Origin: an uncultured Emergencia sp.
GTDB taxonomy: Bacteria > Bacillota > Clostridia > Peptostreptococcales > Anaerovoracaceae
Reading direction: 5' to 3'
Length of the DNA: 64,000 nucleotides
NCBI GenBank assembly: GCA_904420065.1
Contig: CAJFTU010000041.1
Span: 1 to 64,000, forward strand
Shown here: positions 29,743 to 39,448 of the stretch, piece by piece
Layout: every line of letters starts with the position of its first letter
How positions within the stretch are numbered: the stretch's first letter is position 1
Notes under the pieces: model-generated
Told to the model about the DNA's origin: nothing
Seen by the model: the letters and a program-made list of their open reading frames with translations, nothing else
Databases searched by the model: none
Translations under genes and position numbers: made by a program

Positions 29743-30717
29743 TCACCTCTCCATACCGCACAAGTTCAGATAAGCGTTTTTAATTCTCCGGTACAGAGAA
29801 TCGCACAGAGGCAGATCCTCATATCTGGACCCTTCTTCCGTCATACGATTTTTAATTCCAAGAAAAGCTCCCTTTTCCCGATCGCCCAGATACAGCGAAC
29901 TGTAGTGCCACTGCCCCCGCATAGTGAGAATAATGGAAATCGCCGCCGAGGACAGCGCCGGCGCGATGTACGGCTTATAGCCCAATTCCCTGACCTGCAT
30001 ATTGGCATTCACCGTCAGTTTTGTCAGCTCGCGGGAAACGGCGTCGTCATAGTCCTCGATGCTGTCTGCAATGACCAAATCCTCTCCGTGAGGTCCGAAA
30101 GCCCGGCCTTCTCTGACATACCGGGCGAAGCGTGGATTTTTCTTTCCGTAATAGAGCGCTCTGGCGTTCATAACCCCAAGACCGTAACCCTGAACCTGCC
30201 ATGCCTGGCAGCCGGCGCTGTCCAGAAATGCCCTGCACAGAGGATCTACAGGATCGGAAACAACAGCGACCAGCCCTCTGTAGCCGGATTGGGCCGCCAA
30301 ACGGCCGTACTCCCTGATCAGCTCGCTGTTGGCCGAGAGCTGTGCCATACGTACGTCGCCCTCCGCGCCCAGAGCCGGCACGCCCTTCGAAGCGCAGAAG
30401 ACGAACACATCACAGCTGAACAGCTCTTCTCTGGTAATTAACCGTATTTCCGGAAGCTCTGCCTGGCCAAAGGGGTAGCAGATCTGGTTCATCTCCTGCT
30501 CCAGCCTCCTCATATTTGCCTCCGACAGATCCCAGATGCCGATGGACGAAATACAGTCTCCGCCCAGAAGCCGAAGTCCCATCAGCACTGTAGTCCCCAC
30601 GTCGCCCAGTGCAACGATGTTCACTCTGTTTTTCCCGTTGAGTCTGACAGGACAGCCGTCCAGCGAAAGCGGCTGCTCGATTCCGGCTTCCTGCCAAAGA
30701 TTTTCGATTTTCTTCAT
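29743..30717 (-). CDS. malate/lactate dehydrogenase-like NAD-dependent protein (divergent)
   Basis: 324 residues. A Rossmann segment (VNIVALGDVGTTVLMGL, about 32-48), DVFVFCASKGVP, VVSDPVDPLC in place of NPVD, and AFGPHGEDLVIADS with the catalytic-type His resemble the lactate/malate dehydrogenase family. Substrate-specifying residues differ, so it may act on another 2-hydroxy acid or be regulatory. The Gly motif GDVGTT keeps two glycines. It lies 5 bases after the 1590-residue gene and 6 bases before the flavodoxin-fold gene. Confidence 0.65.
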   Translation of the reverse strand: MKKIENLWQEAGIEQPLSLDGCPVRLNGKNRVNIVALGDVGTTVLMGLRLLGGDCISSIGIWDLSEANMRRLEQEMNQICYPFGQAELPEIRLITREELFSCDVFVFCASKGVPALGAEGDVRMAQLSANSELIREYGRLAAQSGYRGLVAVVSDPVDPLCRAFLDSAGCQAWQVQGYGLGVMNARALYYGKKNPRFARYVREGRAFGPHGEDLVIADSIEDYDDAVSRELTKLTVNANMQVRELGYKPYIAPALSSAAISIILTMRGQWHYSSLYLGDREKGAFLGIKNRMTEEGSRYEDLPLCDSLYRRIKNAYLNLCGMER

Positions 30718-30722
30718 GCTCT

Positions 30723-33700
30723 CTATCCTTTCATTCTGAGTCGGATCAGTCTTTCGATATCGTTCTCCACATATACCGAAGGGGCGAGGTTTTCATCGTA
30801 GCTGATTCCCTCGCCCACATCCGGCCGGCGGGGATAGGAGATCACCTCGCCCAGCCTCTTCAGGGTCAGCTTCTTCTCGAAGGTCGCCTGATACTCCCGT
30901 TCCAGCACCTTCAGAATATCCCTGGCATTTTCCAGGCAGGTCATCGAATAGTTGAAGACCGCTTCCCGCTCGCCGCCCCGAATAAAGGTCGGAGAGGTGT
31001 ACGGCAGAATCAGGTTTATCGAAACGTCGCTGTCCTTGTCTATGCTGTCGCCTCCGATAAACGGATAGCTGTCCTTCTCGTTGATCCACACCTTCAGCGT
31101 CGGCAGGAAGTACGCGCTCTCCACGCTCCGATTCCGCACTGTCATCAGATCGCGGGCATTGCCGGTGAGAACGCCTACGATGATTTCCTTTACTTCCACC
31201 TGATTTCGCTTCAGTATCGGATCGATGATGTTCATCCGATATCCCTTGTGCAGCAGATCGTCGATGAGAATAATCGGACGGTTAAAGGACTTTATAGTCT
31301 TGGCCTGATTGTCGAGGGCCGAATAGTTTTTCGATTCCGCTATGGTAAAGTGATCCAGGCTGCTGTTGAAATATTTTTCCGTGTGAAGGGCTTTGGTCAC
31401 GGTGTTGGGAACCACCACATCGGCCAGCGCTTTACCGAAAGGCACCGACATGTACGGTCCCCTTTTGCCGTTTTTGGACGGCTGCGTGGATACGTTGTTC
31501 AGTTCCGCCACCTTGTTGATGATCTTGTTGTGCACCGCACTGGTATTGAAAGAAAGAACCAGCTGTCCCGGATAAATCTCCGTAAGTACGCGTAGAAGCC
31601 GGCTGTGAGCTTCATCGATGGCTTTCAGCACTTCAGCGTTTTTATTCAGCGGATTTTTGATCACTGTTTCCACATCCCTGAAAATGATGATCGGCGATTT
31701 CATATCCACTGCATAAATCGGATGTTCGCTTCCCGGATCGGCAATGTTTACAAATCCCTGTTTTCTCAGCGCTTCTATGACGCGGTGATTGAGTCCGGCC
31801 CTGTCCACCGGATTGTAGATTACATAGGCGAAATCCCGGGCTACCAGCTCGGTCAGAATCTCCGTGATCACGATCTGACTCATATTGGATATATTTCTTC
31901 CCTTTCCAGAAAAGAAAGCGCCGATCACGGCAATTCCTCCTGCCGCCCTTTCCCGAATCCGCGCCGCGATGGCCGGATCGCTAAATTCTTCCAACAGGTC
32001 ACTGGTCTCCACTCGGTGCGCTGCGGCAAAAGCGGCCATCCGCTTTTGCCGCACGCCGCTTTCAATATACAGCGTCCGAACTCCCGGATCCGCTAAATAC
32101 CGCTCAAGATTGGACATATCATAGCCCCGGTGAATCATCTCGTCCCTTATACTGTCCAGGCAGTCTGCCTCTCGGTGCACGTATGGGCTGATTCGTATCT
32201 CCTTGGCCTGGAGCACATGCTTATACGCCGGTTCCCGGAGATAGAGGTTGTAATCGTAGATGTAATTCTGCGCCACCGTATCGATCAGATTTGAGATATC
32301 CCTATTTAAATCAATATTTTCTCTTATCCTGGTCGAACTGATGTCTTCGTAATACTTCTGCAGCGTCAGACTGACCACCTTTCCCGTAATCGGATAAGGC
32401 TTCTCTTCCCCGCTCTCTCTCCTCTGCTCGCTGGATTCTCTGGCAAAAGCGATGTGATTGAGCGAGTGAATCGAATACTCCTGCGGCGGAGCTTTATAGC
32501 AGGATGCATTCTTGATCACGTCGGTTCCCACGGCGATATAGAGCTCCTTGCCTGCAAATATGTCCCGCAGCCGTTTGAGATCTCCGGGATTTGCAATATT
32601 CACCGGTATATCCTCCGGAAAAACAAATATGTCGTCCTCGTCGGCCACAGTCATGGTCATAATTCTCCGCCGCTGCAGACGGGGCTGTGTATTCTTTGAC
32701 CAGGAAAATTCATCCAAAGCAAGATACACCTCGAATCCCATATCTCTTATGGTCGTAGCCACGGCCTTGTGCCCCAGACTGAACGGATCGAAAGTTCCCG
32801 GAAAGAATGCTACCTTTTTCTTCTCTTCAAAGGAAAATGCTCCGGCTTCCGCCTGATACTGGCCGATATACCGATAAATATGATTGAGAACTGCCGCGTT
32901 GTTGTAGAAATCCAACTCGTTTTCTTCTTTTTCATCGAGCAGGGTCATCAACTTTTTGTAACAGTGACCAAACAGTTCCGTCTTTGCCGCAAGGGACATA
33001 CCGTTGCTGCCAAAAACGTGAATACCCAGAGTCCAGAAGGCTTCCTGCGAACTCAGCCTGTTGTAGCCCGCAAAAGCTTTGATGATCAGATTCAGCAGCC
33101 GGAAGCGTCTTGCCTCGTGTGCCTGAGCGCTCTCGACAAATCTGCCTTTGTAGATCGAGTAGTTCTCCACCATCACGCCCAGTGTGTTAATCACGGAAGA
33201 CACCGACTTTTCGTTTCCCGTTTCAAGGATTTTCTGCAGTTCATATATAGACTCATCCAGCTCTTTTGGAGGAAGATAAAGCATGATCACTCCGAGATAA
33301 TCGGGTATATACTTGGAAAACTGATAGTCGCCCAGTTCCAGTCCGTTAAACAGCTCTACAGTCAGTTCGTTTCTCTGCTCCAGCGGCATCTTCCCGATTA
33401 TGGTCAGAAGGCCCTCGCCGGCCGCTCTTCTCACCGTAACGGTTTCGCTGACCTTGATCAGATTGGACAGGTGAGTGGCGACGTGAAGCATGGTGCCCCG
33501 ATCCTGTCCATCCTCTATGTGTTTCAGCATAAAGGAGATATTGGCCACTTTCTGAATCCACGGCGTTCCCGTCTTCAGATCATCCAAAAACATCACAGCC
33601 AATTCTTCCTCAAAGGATTTTTCATCTTCGGGAATATCCATGATCTTTCGAAGATCCCTCTCATATCGATCATAGCCGTATTGTTCAAAGAAATGCAGTC

Positions 33701-35495
33701 CGGCCTTGAGTACGGCGATATCCACACTTTTCCCGTGTTTTCCATATATGGCGGAAAGAAAGTCCTTGATTCGCTGCAGAAAGCTTTCCGTACAGATTTG
33801 GGGATTGATGACCATAGCCGTATCGAGGAGAATCATCATCTCTGCATCCGTTCTTTTTTCGGCATCATAGTAGGTTTCCAGAATATCGAAATAGTTATAT
33901 CGACAGGAGACCTTGCAATTGTTCAATACGGCTTTTGCAAAGCTGTCCAGAGTGTTGGAAATCCACTTCTTGTGCTGCTCCGTCAGTTTGTAGTCCGGAT
34001 GAATGATCTTATCCAGATATTCTCTCCAAAGAGACAGATTGTTGATTAGACGATCCGGCAAAACGATGTCCGTAGGCACTTCTTTCTTATATTCATCGCT
34101 GAAGCCGGCCACGATGCGGCCCATAATTATGGCTGACTGGCTCCGGATATCACTCTCTTTGTGGGCGAGCAGCTCATAGAGAAACTTCAGCGTCATCAGC
34201 TTCTGCTTTTCCGTCATATAGGTGGAATATTCGCCGAATATGCTCACATAGGTCCGCAGGTTTTTCCACTGCCTCTCGCTCCGCGCCGCTTCGATCAGGC
34301 TTCCGAATTCGCTGTCGGCGTGAAAGCGGCTCATCAGGCGTATGTTGTGGCCAATGGCGCTGAACTTGAGCTGATCCACAACCTCCTGACCGCTGAGCAG
34401 AACCTTTTCCCTTCTGCGAGGTCTGGGCGCTTCTTTCGGTTCCCGGGCAAAATCAGCCGGCAGTGCCGTCGTCACGCCTTTTTCCTCCATATATCGCTCA
34501 AAGTCCTTCAGCTTCCCGTATACTTTCTGATATCTCAGCTCTTTGGCCTCGTCCACATCGTCCAGTTTACCGAGAATCACATCGAAAGCCTCATCCAGAC
34601 TGTAAAAATGAACGATCTCTTCGCCCTGTTCATTTCTGCTGCTCTTCACGCGAAAATCGGCATAGATCAGCAGCAGTGATTCTACGGACAGATTTTCCAG
34701 CTCCAGATCCCAAGTGGAATGGTTGGCCGCAATGTGGCCGATGGTCGGCATATCGAATCGGTTGTAGCACAGATCCGTATAGTAATAGTGGAGATAAGGA
34801 ATTCGCATCTCTTCACTTTTGCGGCATCCGTATTTACCGATGTCATGGCCTGCAGCAGCACCGGAAACTATCCCCAGATCCACGGGAACGCCTACTTTCT
34901 CCAGCTGTCTGGCCGCAAACATAGCTACATAGTGTACGCCGCTGATATGACCGAGAGTATTGAACGGCGTAATATCGATGCCGATGCGCATGAACTCGTA
35001 GACGTACCTGCTTTTGACCATACGGTGCAGTCTGCAGTATTCCTCAGAATAACCCTTCTCCTCAATTTCGCTGTCTGAGAGGAAAATCATATCCTTTGTC
35101 GGGTCAAAAGGAAGATATTTCTTTTCGTAGCTGAATACGCCTCTGAAAAGTTGAAGAATGCAGATTCTTCCCATCCTGTACCGCTCGCTGCCCTCGGGCT
35201 GCCCCATATGCGGAAAAAGCTGCCAAAGCACATACGCGTAGCAATGCTTCAGCCAGCCCATTTTTGGTTCATCCGCTAACTCATCCATATACCTGCGGGC
35301 GCAGTCCAGAAGATCCGCCGAGTGAAATCTTCCATCCGGACCGGCGCAGGCTCCGATTTCATCGGCCAGATTTTGAAGTCCTCCCTTTCGCAGCTTCTCC
35401 TCCATCGCCTTTCGGTTGAGTCCGATTTCCTTTAAAAAGCCTTTTTCAAGAAAGGCCCGATGCATTTCGTCATAGATCAATAATTCTTTTTTCAT
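30723..35495 (-). CDS. 1590-residue multidomain protein: HD domain, helical repeats, NadD-like nucleotidyltransferase, phosphoribosyltransferase-like domain
   Basis: Visible parts in order. An HD phosphohydrolase-like domain (about 178-285) with His183, GHD at 216-218 and HIAANH at 254-259. A long helical, HEAT-like region (about 370-880). A nicotinate-nucleotide-adenylyltransferase-like domain (about 890-1080) with FFPGTFDPFSLGHKA and ISSTRIR. A possible GNAT-like segment (about 1110-1250). A phosphoribosyltransferase-like domain (about 1290-1490) with the PRPP-loop-like PIILIDDLLHKGYRM. It is the second gene of the operon, 3 bases after the sigma54 activator. The combination suggests making or recycling of a nucleotide or dinucleotide cofactor, but no reaction can be assigned. 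It is a single uninterrupted frame. Confidence 0.7.
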   Translation of the reverse strand: MKKELLIYDEMHRAFLEKGFLKEIGLNRKAMEEKLRKGGLQNLADEIGACAGPDGRFHSADLLDCARRYMDELADEPKMGWLKHCYAYVLWQLFPHMGQPEGSERYRMGRICILQLFRGVFSYEKKYLPFDPTKDMIFLSDSEIEEKGYSEEYCRLHRMVKSRYVYEFMRIGIDITPFNTLGHISGVHYVAMFAARQLEKVGVPVDLGIVSGAAAGHDIGKYGCRKSEEMRIPYLHYYYTDLCYNRFDMPTIGHIAANHSTWDLELENLSVESLLLIYADFRVKSSRNEQGEEIVHFYSLDEAFDVILGKLDDVDEAKELRYQKVYGKLKDFERYMEEKGVTTALPADFAREPKEAPRPRRREKVLLSGQEVVDQLKFSAIGHNIRLMSRFHADSEFGSLIEAARSERQWKNLRTYVSIFGEYSTYMTEKQKLMTLKFLYELLAHKESDIRSQSAIIMGRIVAGFSDEYKKEVPTDIVLPDRLINNLSLWREYLDKIIHPDYKLTEQHKKWISNTLDSFAKAVLNNCKVSCRYNYFDILETYYDAEKRTDAEMMILLDTAMVINPQICTESFLQRIKDFLSAIYGKHGKSVDIAVLKAGLHFFEQYGYDRYERDLRKIMDIPEDEKSFEEELAVMFLDDLKTGTPWIQKVANISFMLKHIEDGQDRGTMLHVATHLSNLIKVSETVTVRRAAGEGLLTIIGKMPLEQRNELTVELFNGLELGDYQFSKYIPDYLGVIMLYLPPKELDESIYELQKILETGNEKSVSSVINTLGVMVENYSIYKGRFVESAQAHEARRFRLLNLIIKAFAGYNRLSSQEAFWTLGIHVFGSNGMSLAAKTELFGHCYKKLMTLLDEKEENELDFYNNAAVLNHIYRYIGQYQAEAGAFSFEEKKKVAFFPGTFDPFSLGHKAVATTIRDMGFEVYLALDEFSWSKNTQPRLQRRRIMTMTVADEDDIFVFPEDIPVNIANPGDLKRLRDIFAGKELYIAVGTDVIKNASCYKAPPQEYSIHSLNHIAFARESSEQRRESGEEKPYPITGKVVSLTLQKYYEDISSTRIRENIDLNRDISNLIDTVAQNYIYDYNLYLREPAYKHVLQAKEIRISPYVHREADCLDSIRDEMIHRGYDMSNLERYLADPGVRTLYIESGVRQKRMAAFAAAHRVETSDLLEEFSDPAIAARIRERAAGGIAVIGAFFSGKGRNISNMSQIVITEILTELVARDFAYVIYNPVDRAGLNHRVIEALRKQGFVNIADPGSEHPIYAVDMKSPIIIFRDVETVIKNPLNKNAEVLKAIDEAHSRLLRVLTEIYPGQLVLSFNTSAVHNKIINKVAELNNVSTQPSKNGKRGPYMSVPFGKALADVVVPNTVTKALHTEKYFNSSLDHFTIAESKNYSALDNQAKTIKSFNRPIILIDDLLHKGYRMNIIDPILKRNQVEVKEIIVGVLTGNARDLMTVRNRSVESAYFLPTLKVWINEKDSYPFIGGDSIDKDSDVSINLILPYTSPTFIRGGEREAVFNYSMTCLENARDILKVLEREYQATFEKKLTLKRLGEVISYPRRPDVGEGISYDENLAPSVYVENDIERLIRLRMKG

Positions 35496-35498
35496 CTT

Positions 35499-37589
35499 TT
35501 ATAACCCGTGTTTCAATTTCTTTCTCGCGAAAGTGGTCTGTGGCAGTTCCAGGAACTCCGCGGCCTTTCGCGTGGTCTTTTCCCGCTTAAGCGCGTATTC
35601 GATAATCTGTTTTTCCTGACGATCCATCAGCTGATGAAAATCCACTTTGCTGCTGCCGTCAAGCTGTTTCTTTATATTGATGACCATGTCGCCGAAGGTG
35701 TTTTCGCTGAGGATGTCCTCCACCTCGGAACCGGTAATGACGTTCCCCCGGCTGCTGATCACCAGTCGGTGCACAATATTCTCCAGTTCTCTGACGTTGC
35801 CCGGCCAGCTGTATTCGTACAGACAGTTCAGCGCCTCCGGGGAGAGTTCTTTGCTGATCTTGTACTTCTGCGCCCAGTTTTGAACAAAAGACTCAGCCAG
35901 GCACAGTATATCTTCCCGGCGCTCTCTCAGCGGCGGAACTTCGATCTTGCAGATGTTCAGCCGATAATACAGGTCTTCTCTGAATTTTCCCTGATCGACC
36001 AGTTCCTTCAGCGACACGTTATTGGCTGCAATCACTCTGACATTTACCGATACCTGTCTGGTGCCTCCTACCCGATAGAACTGATTCTCCTGCAGAACGC
36101 GAAGAAGTTTGGACTGCATATTCATGGACAGTGTCCCGATTTCGTCTAAAAAAAGAATTCCGTTGTCTGCCATTTCAAAGTAACCCGGCTTTCCGCCTGA
36201 ACTTGCGCCGGTAAACGCCCCGGACTCGTATCCGAAGAATTCGGATTCGGCAAGGGATTCGGCTATGGTAGCGCAGTTGATCTTTATGCACGGACAACCG
36301 TGTCTCTCACTGTTCTGGTGGATCAGCGAAAGGACCTTTTCTTTTCCGACACCGGTTTCACCCTGGATGATCACATTGCAGTCGTATCGGGCTACATTGA
36401 GAACCTCTTCAACCATCTGTCTGGTCACCGGGCTCTGATAGATGAATCCGTCCTCTCTGCCCGCCGCTCCAAGAGCTATACTCCTGGCTCTGCCCGCCGA
36501 AACCTTCGTTTTCTTTTTGGCCCGGGCATAAGCCTGATCCACAGCTTCCAACCTGTCCCGTATATCTCTGACGATCTTCAGCGCAAACTCCGGACAATCG
36601 CGTATGTACTGGTCGGAAGCGTGCATGGAAACGATCTTGCCTATGGATTCGGCCACAATTTGGGCCTGAAGGTAGTGATTCAGCACGGAACTGAAGAAAA
36701 TATCCCCAAACGGTCTGACCATCATAACGGCCAGCGTCTCCGCTCCAAAGATATCGTCGGCGACAATCACCTGATCCACGTCAGTCAGATGAGAAGCCTC
36801 GCGCTGAAATTGCTCATAGGTCTCAACCGGCAGAGTCAAATCTACAAAGCAGACCGATTCGATCAGCGGTTTCATGACGTTTTCTATTTCATCTCGTTTA
36901 AGCAGTTCTTTGGCGTCCTTGTCTATAACCGCAGTGATCGAACATCTGTATCCCATCCCCTCTCTGACTGCCGCCGCATAGAGCAGGACAGTAAATGCGT
37001 TTCTGCCGATTACAACGATGTTTTTGTTCTCATGTTCTGCCGCCAACTGATACGCACCAAACAGACTGCCGACTTCGTCTATCGCTGCCAAAGCTCCCGC
37101 GGACGGCAGAATGCGGTCAAAAGGGCAGATTGACGACGTCTCAAACAGGATTGCATACCCCTCGCAGACGATCTGTCCGTAATTGTAGTCAATCTCCTTA
37201 ATGCTGCTGATATAAATGGGAATACAAGTCAGGGAGGTGACGCAGCAGATGCGCTCGCCCGGATAAACCTCCGTCTCTGTCTCCATCTGCAGCTTCCGGC
37301 CCATTGCCTCCACTGTACCTGCCAGTATTCCCCCGCTTCCCGTAAAAGGATTGTGAAGCTTTCCTCTCTTTTCTATTATATCTGCTATCTTCAGCCTTAC
37401 TCTCTCTTCGTCGTAGCTGCAGCTGCTGCAGATCTGCTGAAAACTGTCCCATTCCAGCTGTATGCGTTCCAATTCAACCCGAAGTTCTCTTTCCCCAAGT
37501 TCTCTGCCGTTGTCGATTTTCCAGGCTGCCGCCGGTACCATCCCTTTAGGCTCCAACACCCGGCCCAATCCGTAGTTTTTTTCTGTCAT
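35499..37589 (-). CDS. sigma54-dependent activator with a 3,5-diaminohexanoate-dehydrogenase-like sensor domain
   Basis: 696 residues. Residues 6-340 align by eye with L-erythro-3,5-diaminohexanoate dehydrogenase (Kdd) of lysine fermenters: YGLGRVLEPKG, RGKLHNPFTGSGG (76-88) and EGYAILFE. The nucleotide loop is degenerate (VIGRNAFT at 193-200 instead of a GxxGxxG pattern), suggesting a sensor, not an enzyme. The AAA+ domain follows with Walker A GETGVGKE (410-417), the sigma54-contact GAFTGA (457-462) and Walker B ILFLDE (478-483). A Fis-type helix-turn-helix ends the protein (about 668-692). No clear ribosome-binding site lies near ATG 37589. First gene of a four-gene operon; divergent from an antiporter with a sigma54 promoter. 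Confidence 0.88.
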   Translation of the reverse strand: MTEKNYGLGRVLEPKGMVPAAAWKIDNGRELGERELRVELERIQLEWDSFQQICSSCSYDEERVRLKIADIIEKRGKLHNPFTGSGGILAGTVEAMGRKLQMETETEVYPGERICCVTSLTCIPIYISSIKEIDYNYGQIVCEGYAILFETSSICPFDRILPSAGALAAIDEVGSLFGAYQLAAEHENKNIVVIGRNAFTVLLYAAAVREGMGYRCSITAVIDKDAKELLKRDEIENVMKPLIESVCFVDLTLPVETYEQFQREASHLTDVDQVIVADDIFGAETLAVMMVRPFGDIFFSSVLNHYLQAQIVAESIGKIVSMHASDQYIRDCPEFALKIVRDIRDRLEAVDQAYARAKKKTKVSAGRARSIALGAAGREDGFIYQSPVTRQMVEEVLNVARYDCNVIIQGETGVGKEKVLSLIHQNSERHGCPCIKINCATIAESLAESEFFGYESGAFTGASSGGKPGYFEMADNGILFLDEIGTLSMNMQSKLLRVLQENQFYRVGGTRQVSVNVRVIAANNVSLKELVDQGKFREDLYYRLNICKIEVPPLRERREDILCLAESFVQNWAQKYKISKELSPEALNCLYEYSWPGNVRELENIVHRLVISSRGNVITGSEVEDILSENTFGDMVINIKKQLDGSSKVDFHQLMDRQEKQIIEYALKREKTTRKAAEFLELPQTTFARKKLKHGL

Positions 37590-37693
37590 AACTGTACCGT
37601 ATAACCGTCAGTTTCCCTTTTCCTTTATCTCTTCTACTATATTTCATCTGTTTTTTTCATCCTATTATACTCCATAACTAAAGTCAACCGTAT

Positions 37694-37742
37694 TGACCCA
37701 TTTTTGGTGTATTTTCGACGGAACTTTTCCATATTCGGGTCA
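37694..37742. promoter_or_regulatory. candidate upstream activator site (TGACCC / GGGTCA)
   Basis: Inverted hexamers TGACCC (37694-37699) and GGGTCA (37737-37742) are 43 bp apart, about four helical turns. They lie 63-116 bp upstream of the -24 element, where enhancer-binding proteins usually sit. Confidence 0.35.
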
Positions 37743-37804
37743 TTTTTCTCCCATCTCGTCTCTCTCTGTCCCTGTTTTACGGCGTCGAGCCGTTTCTGCA
37801 TCCT

Positions 37805-37820
37805 TGGCACAGTGTTTGCT
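37805..37820 (+). promoter_or_regulatory. sigma54 (-24/-12) promoter of NhaC antiporter 2
   Basis: TGGCAC-N5-TTGCT at 37805-37820 matches the sigma54 consensus TGGCAC-N5-TTGCW exactly, with the GG and GC pairs at the required spacing. The start would be about 37832, 75 bases before the antiporter ATG. The sigma54 activator gene is divergent and next door. Confidence 0.88.
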
Positions 37821-37906
37821 ATAACTAAAACTAAAGTATTATTTACTGCAATGATCAAATATTCTTCTGTTCTTTGAGCAGAAGAGGTAAAAGGAGAAAA
37901 GAAAGA

Positions 37907-39412
37907 ATGAACTTTATCAAATCCGCAGTTAAATTTCTGCCGGTAATCGTCCTCGCCGGTCTGATGATATCCGGACAGGATGCACTGATCGCCGCGCCGA
38001 TTGCCGCGATTGCTGCTGTCATCGTCGCAAGGATTACAGAAAAACTCACCTTTAAGGACTGTATTGATGCGTCTATTTCCAGCGTAAGCAACATTATTGT
38101 GGCGCTCTTTATCCTGATGTTCGCCTATGCCATGGCAAGCGCTTTTATGTCCACAGGCGTAGGCGCGTCAGTCGTCAATATGGCGCTGTCACTGGGTATC
38201 ACAGCCAGGACAACAGCAGTCATTGGTCTGCTGGTTACCGCTATACTTTCCGTGGCTACCGGCACATCCTGGGGAACCTTCGCCGCATGCGCGCCGATCT
38301 TCCTCTGGTTGGTTCACATCGTTGACCCTAACAGCGCCGAAACAGGAAGTCTGCTTTTGACCACCTGCGCTATCGCAGGAGGAGCCTGCTTCGGAGACAA
38401 CATCGGACTGATCTCCGACACGACGATCGTTTCTTCCGGTATTCAGGGCGTAGAAGTTATAGATCGTATCCGTTCTCAGGGCGTATGGTCGGTAATGTGT
38501 CTGATTCTGGCCGCTATCTGCTTCTTTATCGCCGGTATTGCGATGGATCTCCCAAGCGAATCCGTCGTTGCCACAGGTGTAATGGATTCCGTACCGCAGA
38601 GCGCACTGGACTACCTGGCCAAAGAGAGGCCGGAGGCCATCGATCTTCTGAACCAGGTGCAGAACGGTGTAGCCTATTATATGATAGTCCCTCTGCTTCT
38701 GGTTATCGGTCTTGCTGTGGCAGGAGTAAACACTTTCGCCTGCATCGGATCCGGCATTGTCTCCGCTTATCTGCTCGGCATTCCGGCCGGTACCACTTCC
38801 TTTGCCGGAGGCGGCCTGCAGGAGTATCTGGACATGTGTATGGCAGGCTTTGCAGACGCCGGTTCCTGGGTTATCGTTATGATGATGTGGGTAGCTGCCT
38901 TCGGCGGCATCATGGGCAAAATGAAAGCCTTCGAACCGCTTTCCAGACTGATCGTAAAGATCTCTCACAACGTAAGACAACTGATGTTCTGCAACGGTTT
39001 GCTCTGCTGTGCCGGTAACGCCATTCTGTCCGACGAAATGGCTCAGATCGTAACCGTAGGACCGATCATCAAGGAGATAGCCGAGGAAAATATCGAGGGT
39101 TCCGAAGAGGATATGTACAAGATCAAGCTGAGAAACGCCACTTTTGGCGACGCCATGGGTGTATTCGGCTCCCAGCTGATTCCTTGGCATGTTTACCTGG
39201 GATTCTATGTCGGTATCGCGGCCAATGTCTACCCATTATTCGCTTTCAAAAATACACACTTTATTATGTTCAACTTCATGGCTATGATTGCTGTGGCATC
39301 ACTTCTGCTTCTGACTCTGACCGGCGCGGACAAATTTATCCCACTGTTCAGACTGCCGAGAGAACCGGAAGTAAGATTGAAAAAGAATGTACAGAAAAAC
39401 GAGGCTGCTTAA
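37907..39412 (+). CDS. NhaC-family antiporter 2, under sigma54 control
   Basis: 501 residues with about 12 membrane helices. Family segments include SVATGTSWGTFAACAPIF, GGACFGDNIGLISDTTI and, in the second half, FGDAMGVFGSQLIPWHVYL. It differs clearly from NhaC 1 and from the second-half motif of classical Na+/H+ exchangers, resembling members that carry amino acids. ATG 37907 follows AAAGGAGA; the frame extension to 37874 has no site. Given the Kdd-like sensor of its presumed activator, a Na+-coupled lysine or related amino-acid carrier is my inference. Confidence 0.8.
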   Translation: MNFIKSAVKFLPVIVLAGLMISGQDALIAAPIAAIAAVIVARITEKLTFKDCIDASISSVSNIIVALFILMFAYAMASAFMSTGVGASVVNMALSLGITARTTAVIGLLVTAILSVATGTSWGTFAACAPIFLWLVHIVDPNSAETGSLLLTTCAIAGGACFGDNIGLISDTTIVSSGIQGVEVIDRIRSQGVWSVMCLILAAICFFIAGIAMDLPSESVVATGVMDSVPQSALDYLAKERPEAIDLLNQVQNGVAYYMIVPLLLVIGLAVAGVNTFACIGSGIVSAYLLGIPAGTTSFAGGGLQEYLDMCMAGFADAGSWVIVMMMWVAAFGGIMGKMKAFEPLSRLIVKISHNVRQLMFCNGLLCCAGNAILSDEMAQIVTVGPIIKEIAEENIEGSEEDMYKIKLRNATFGDAMGVFGSQLIPWHVYLGFYVGIAANVYPLFAFKNTHFIMFNFMAMIAVASLLLLTLTGADKFIPLFRLPREPEVRLKKNVQKNEAA

Positions 39413-39448
39413 TTCTCAGGTCTTCCTTACATTCACATAAATATACAC

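Noticed and set aside
38189-39190. 333-codon minus-strand frame opposite NhaC 2
   Set aside because: Low-complexity Gly/Gln/His composition and a clear membrane transporter on the other strand.
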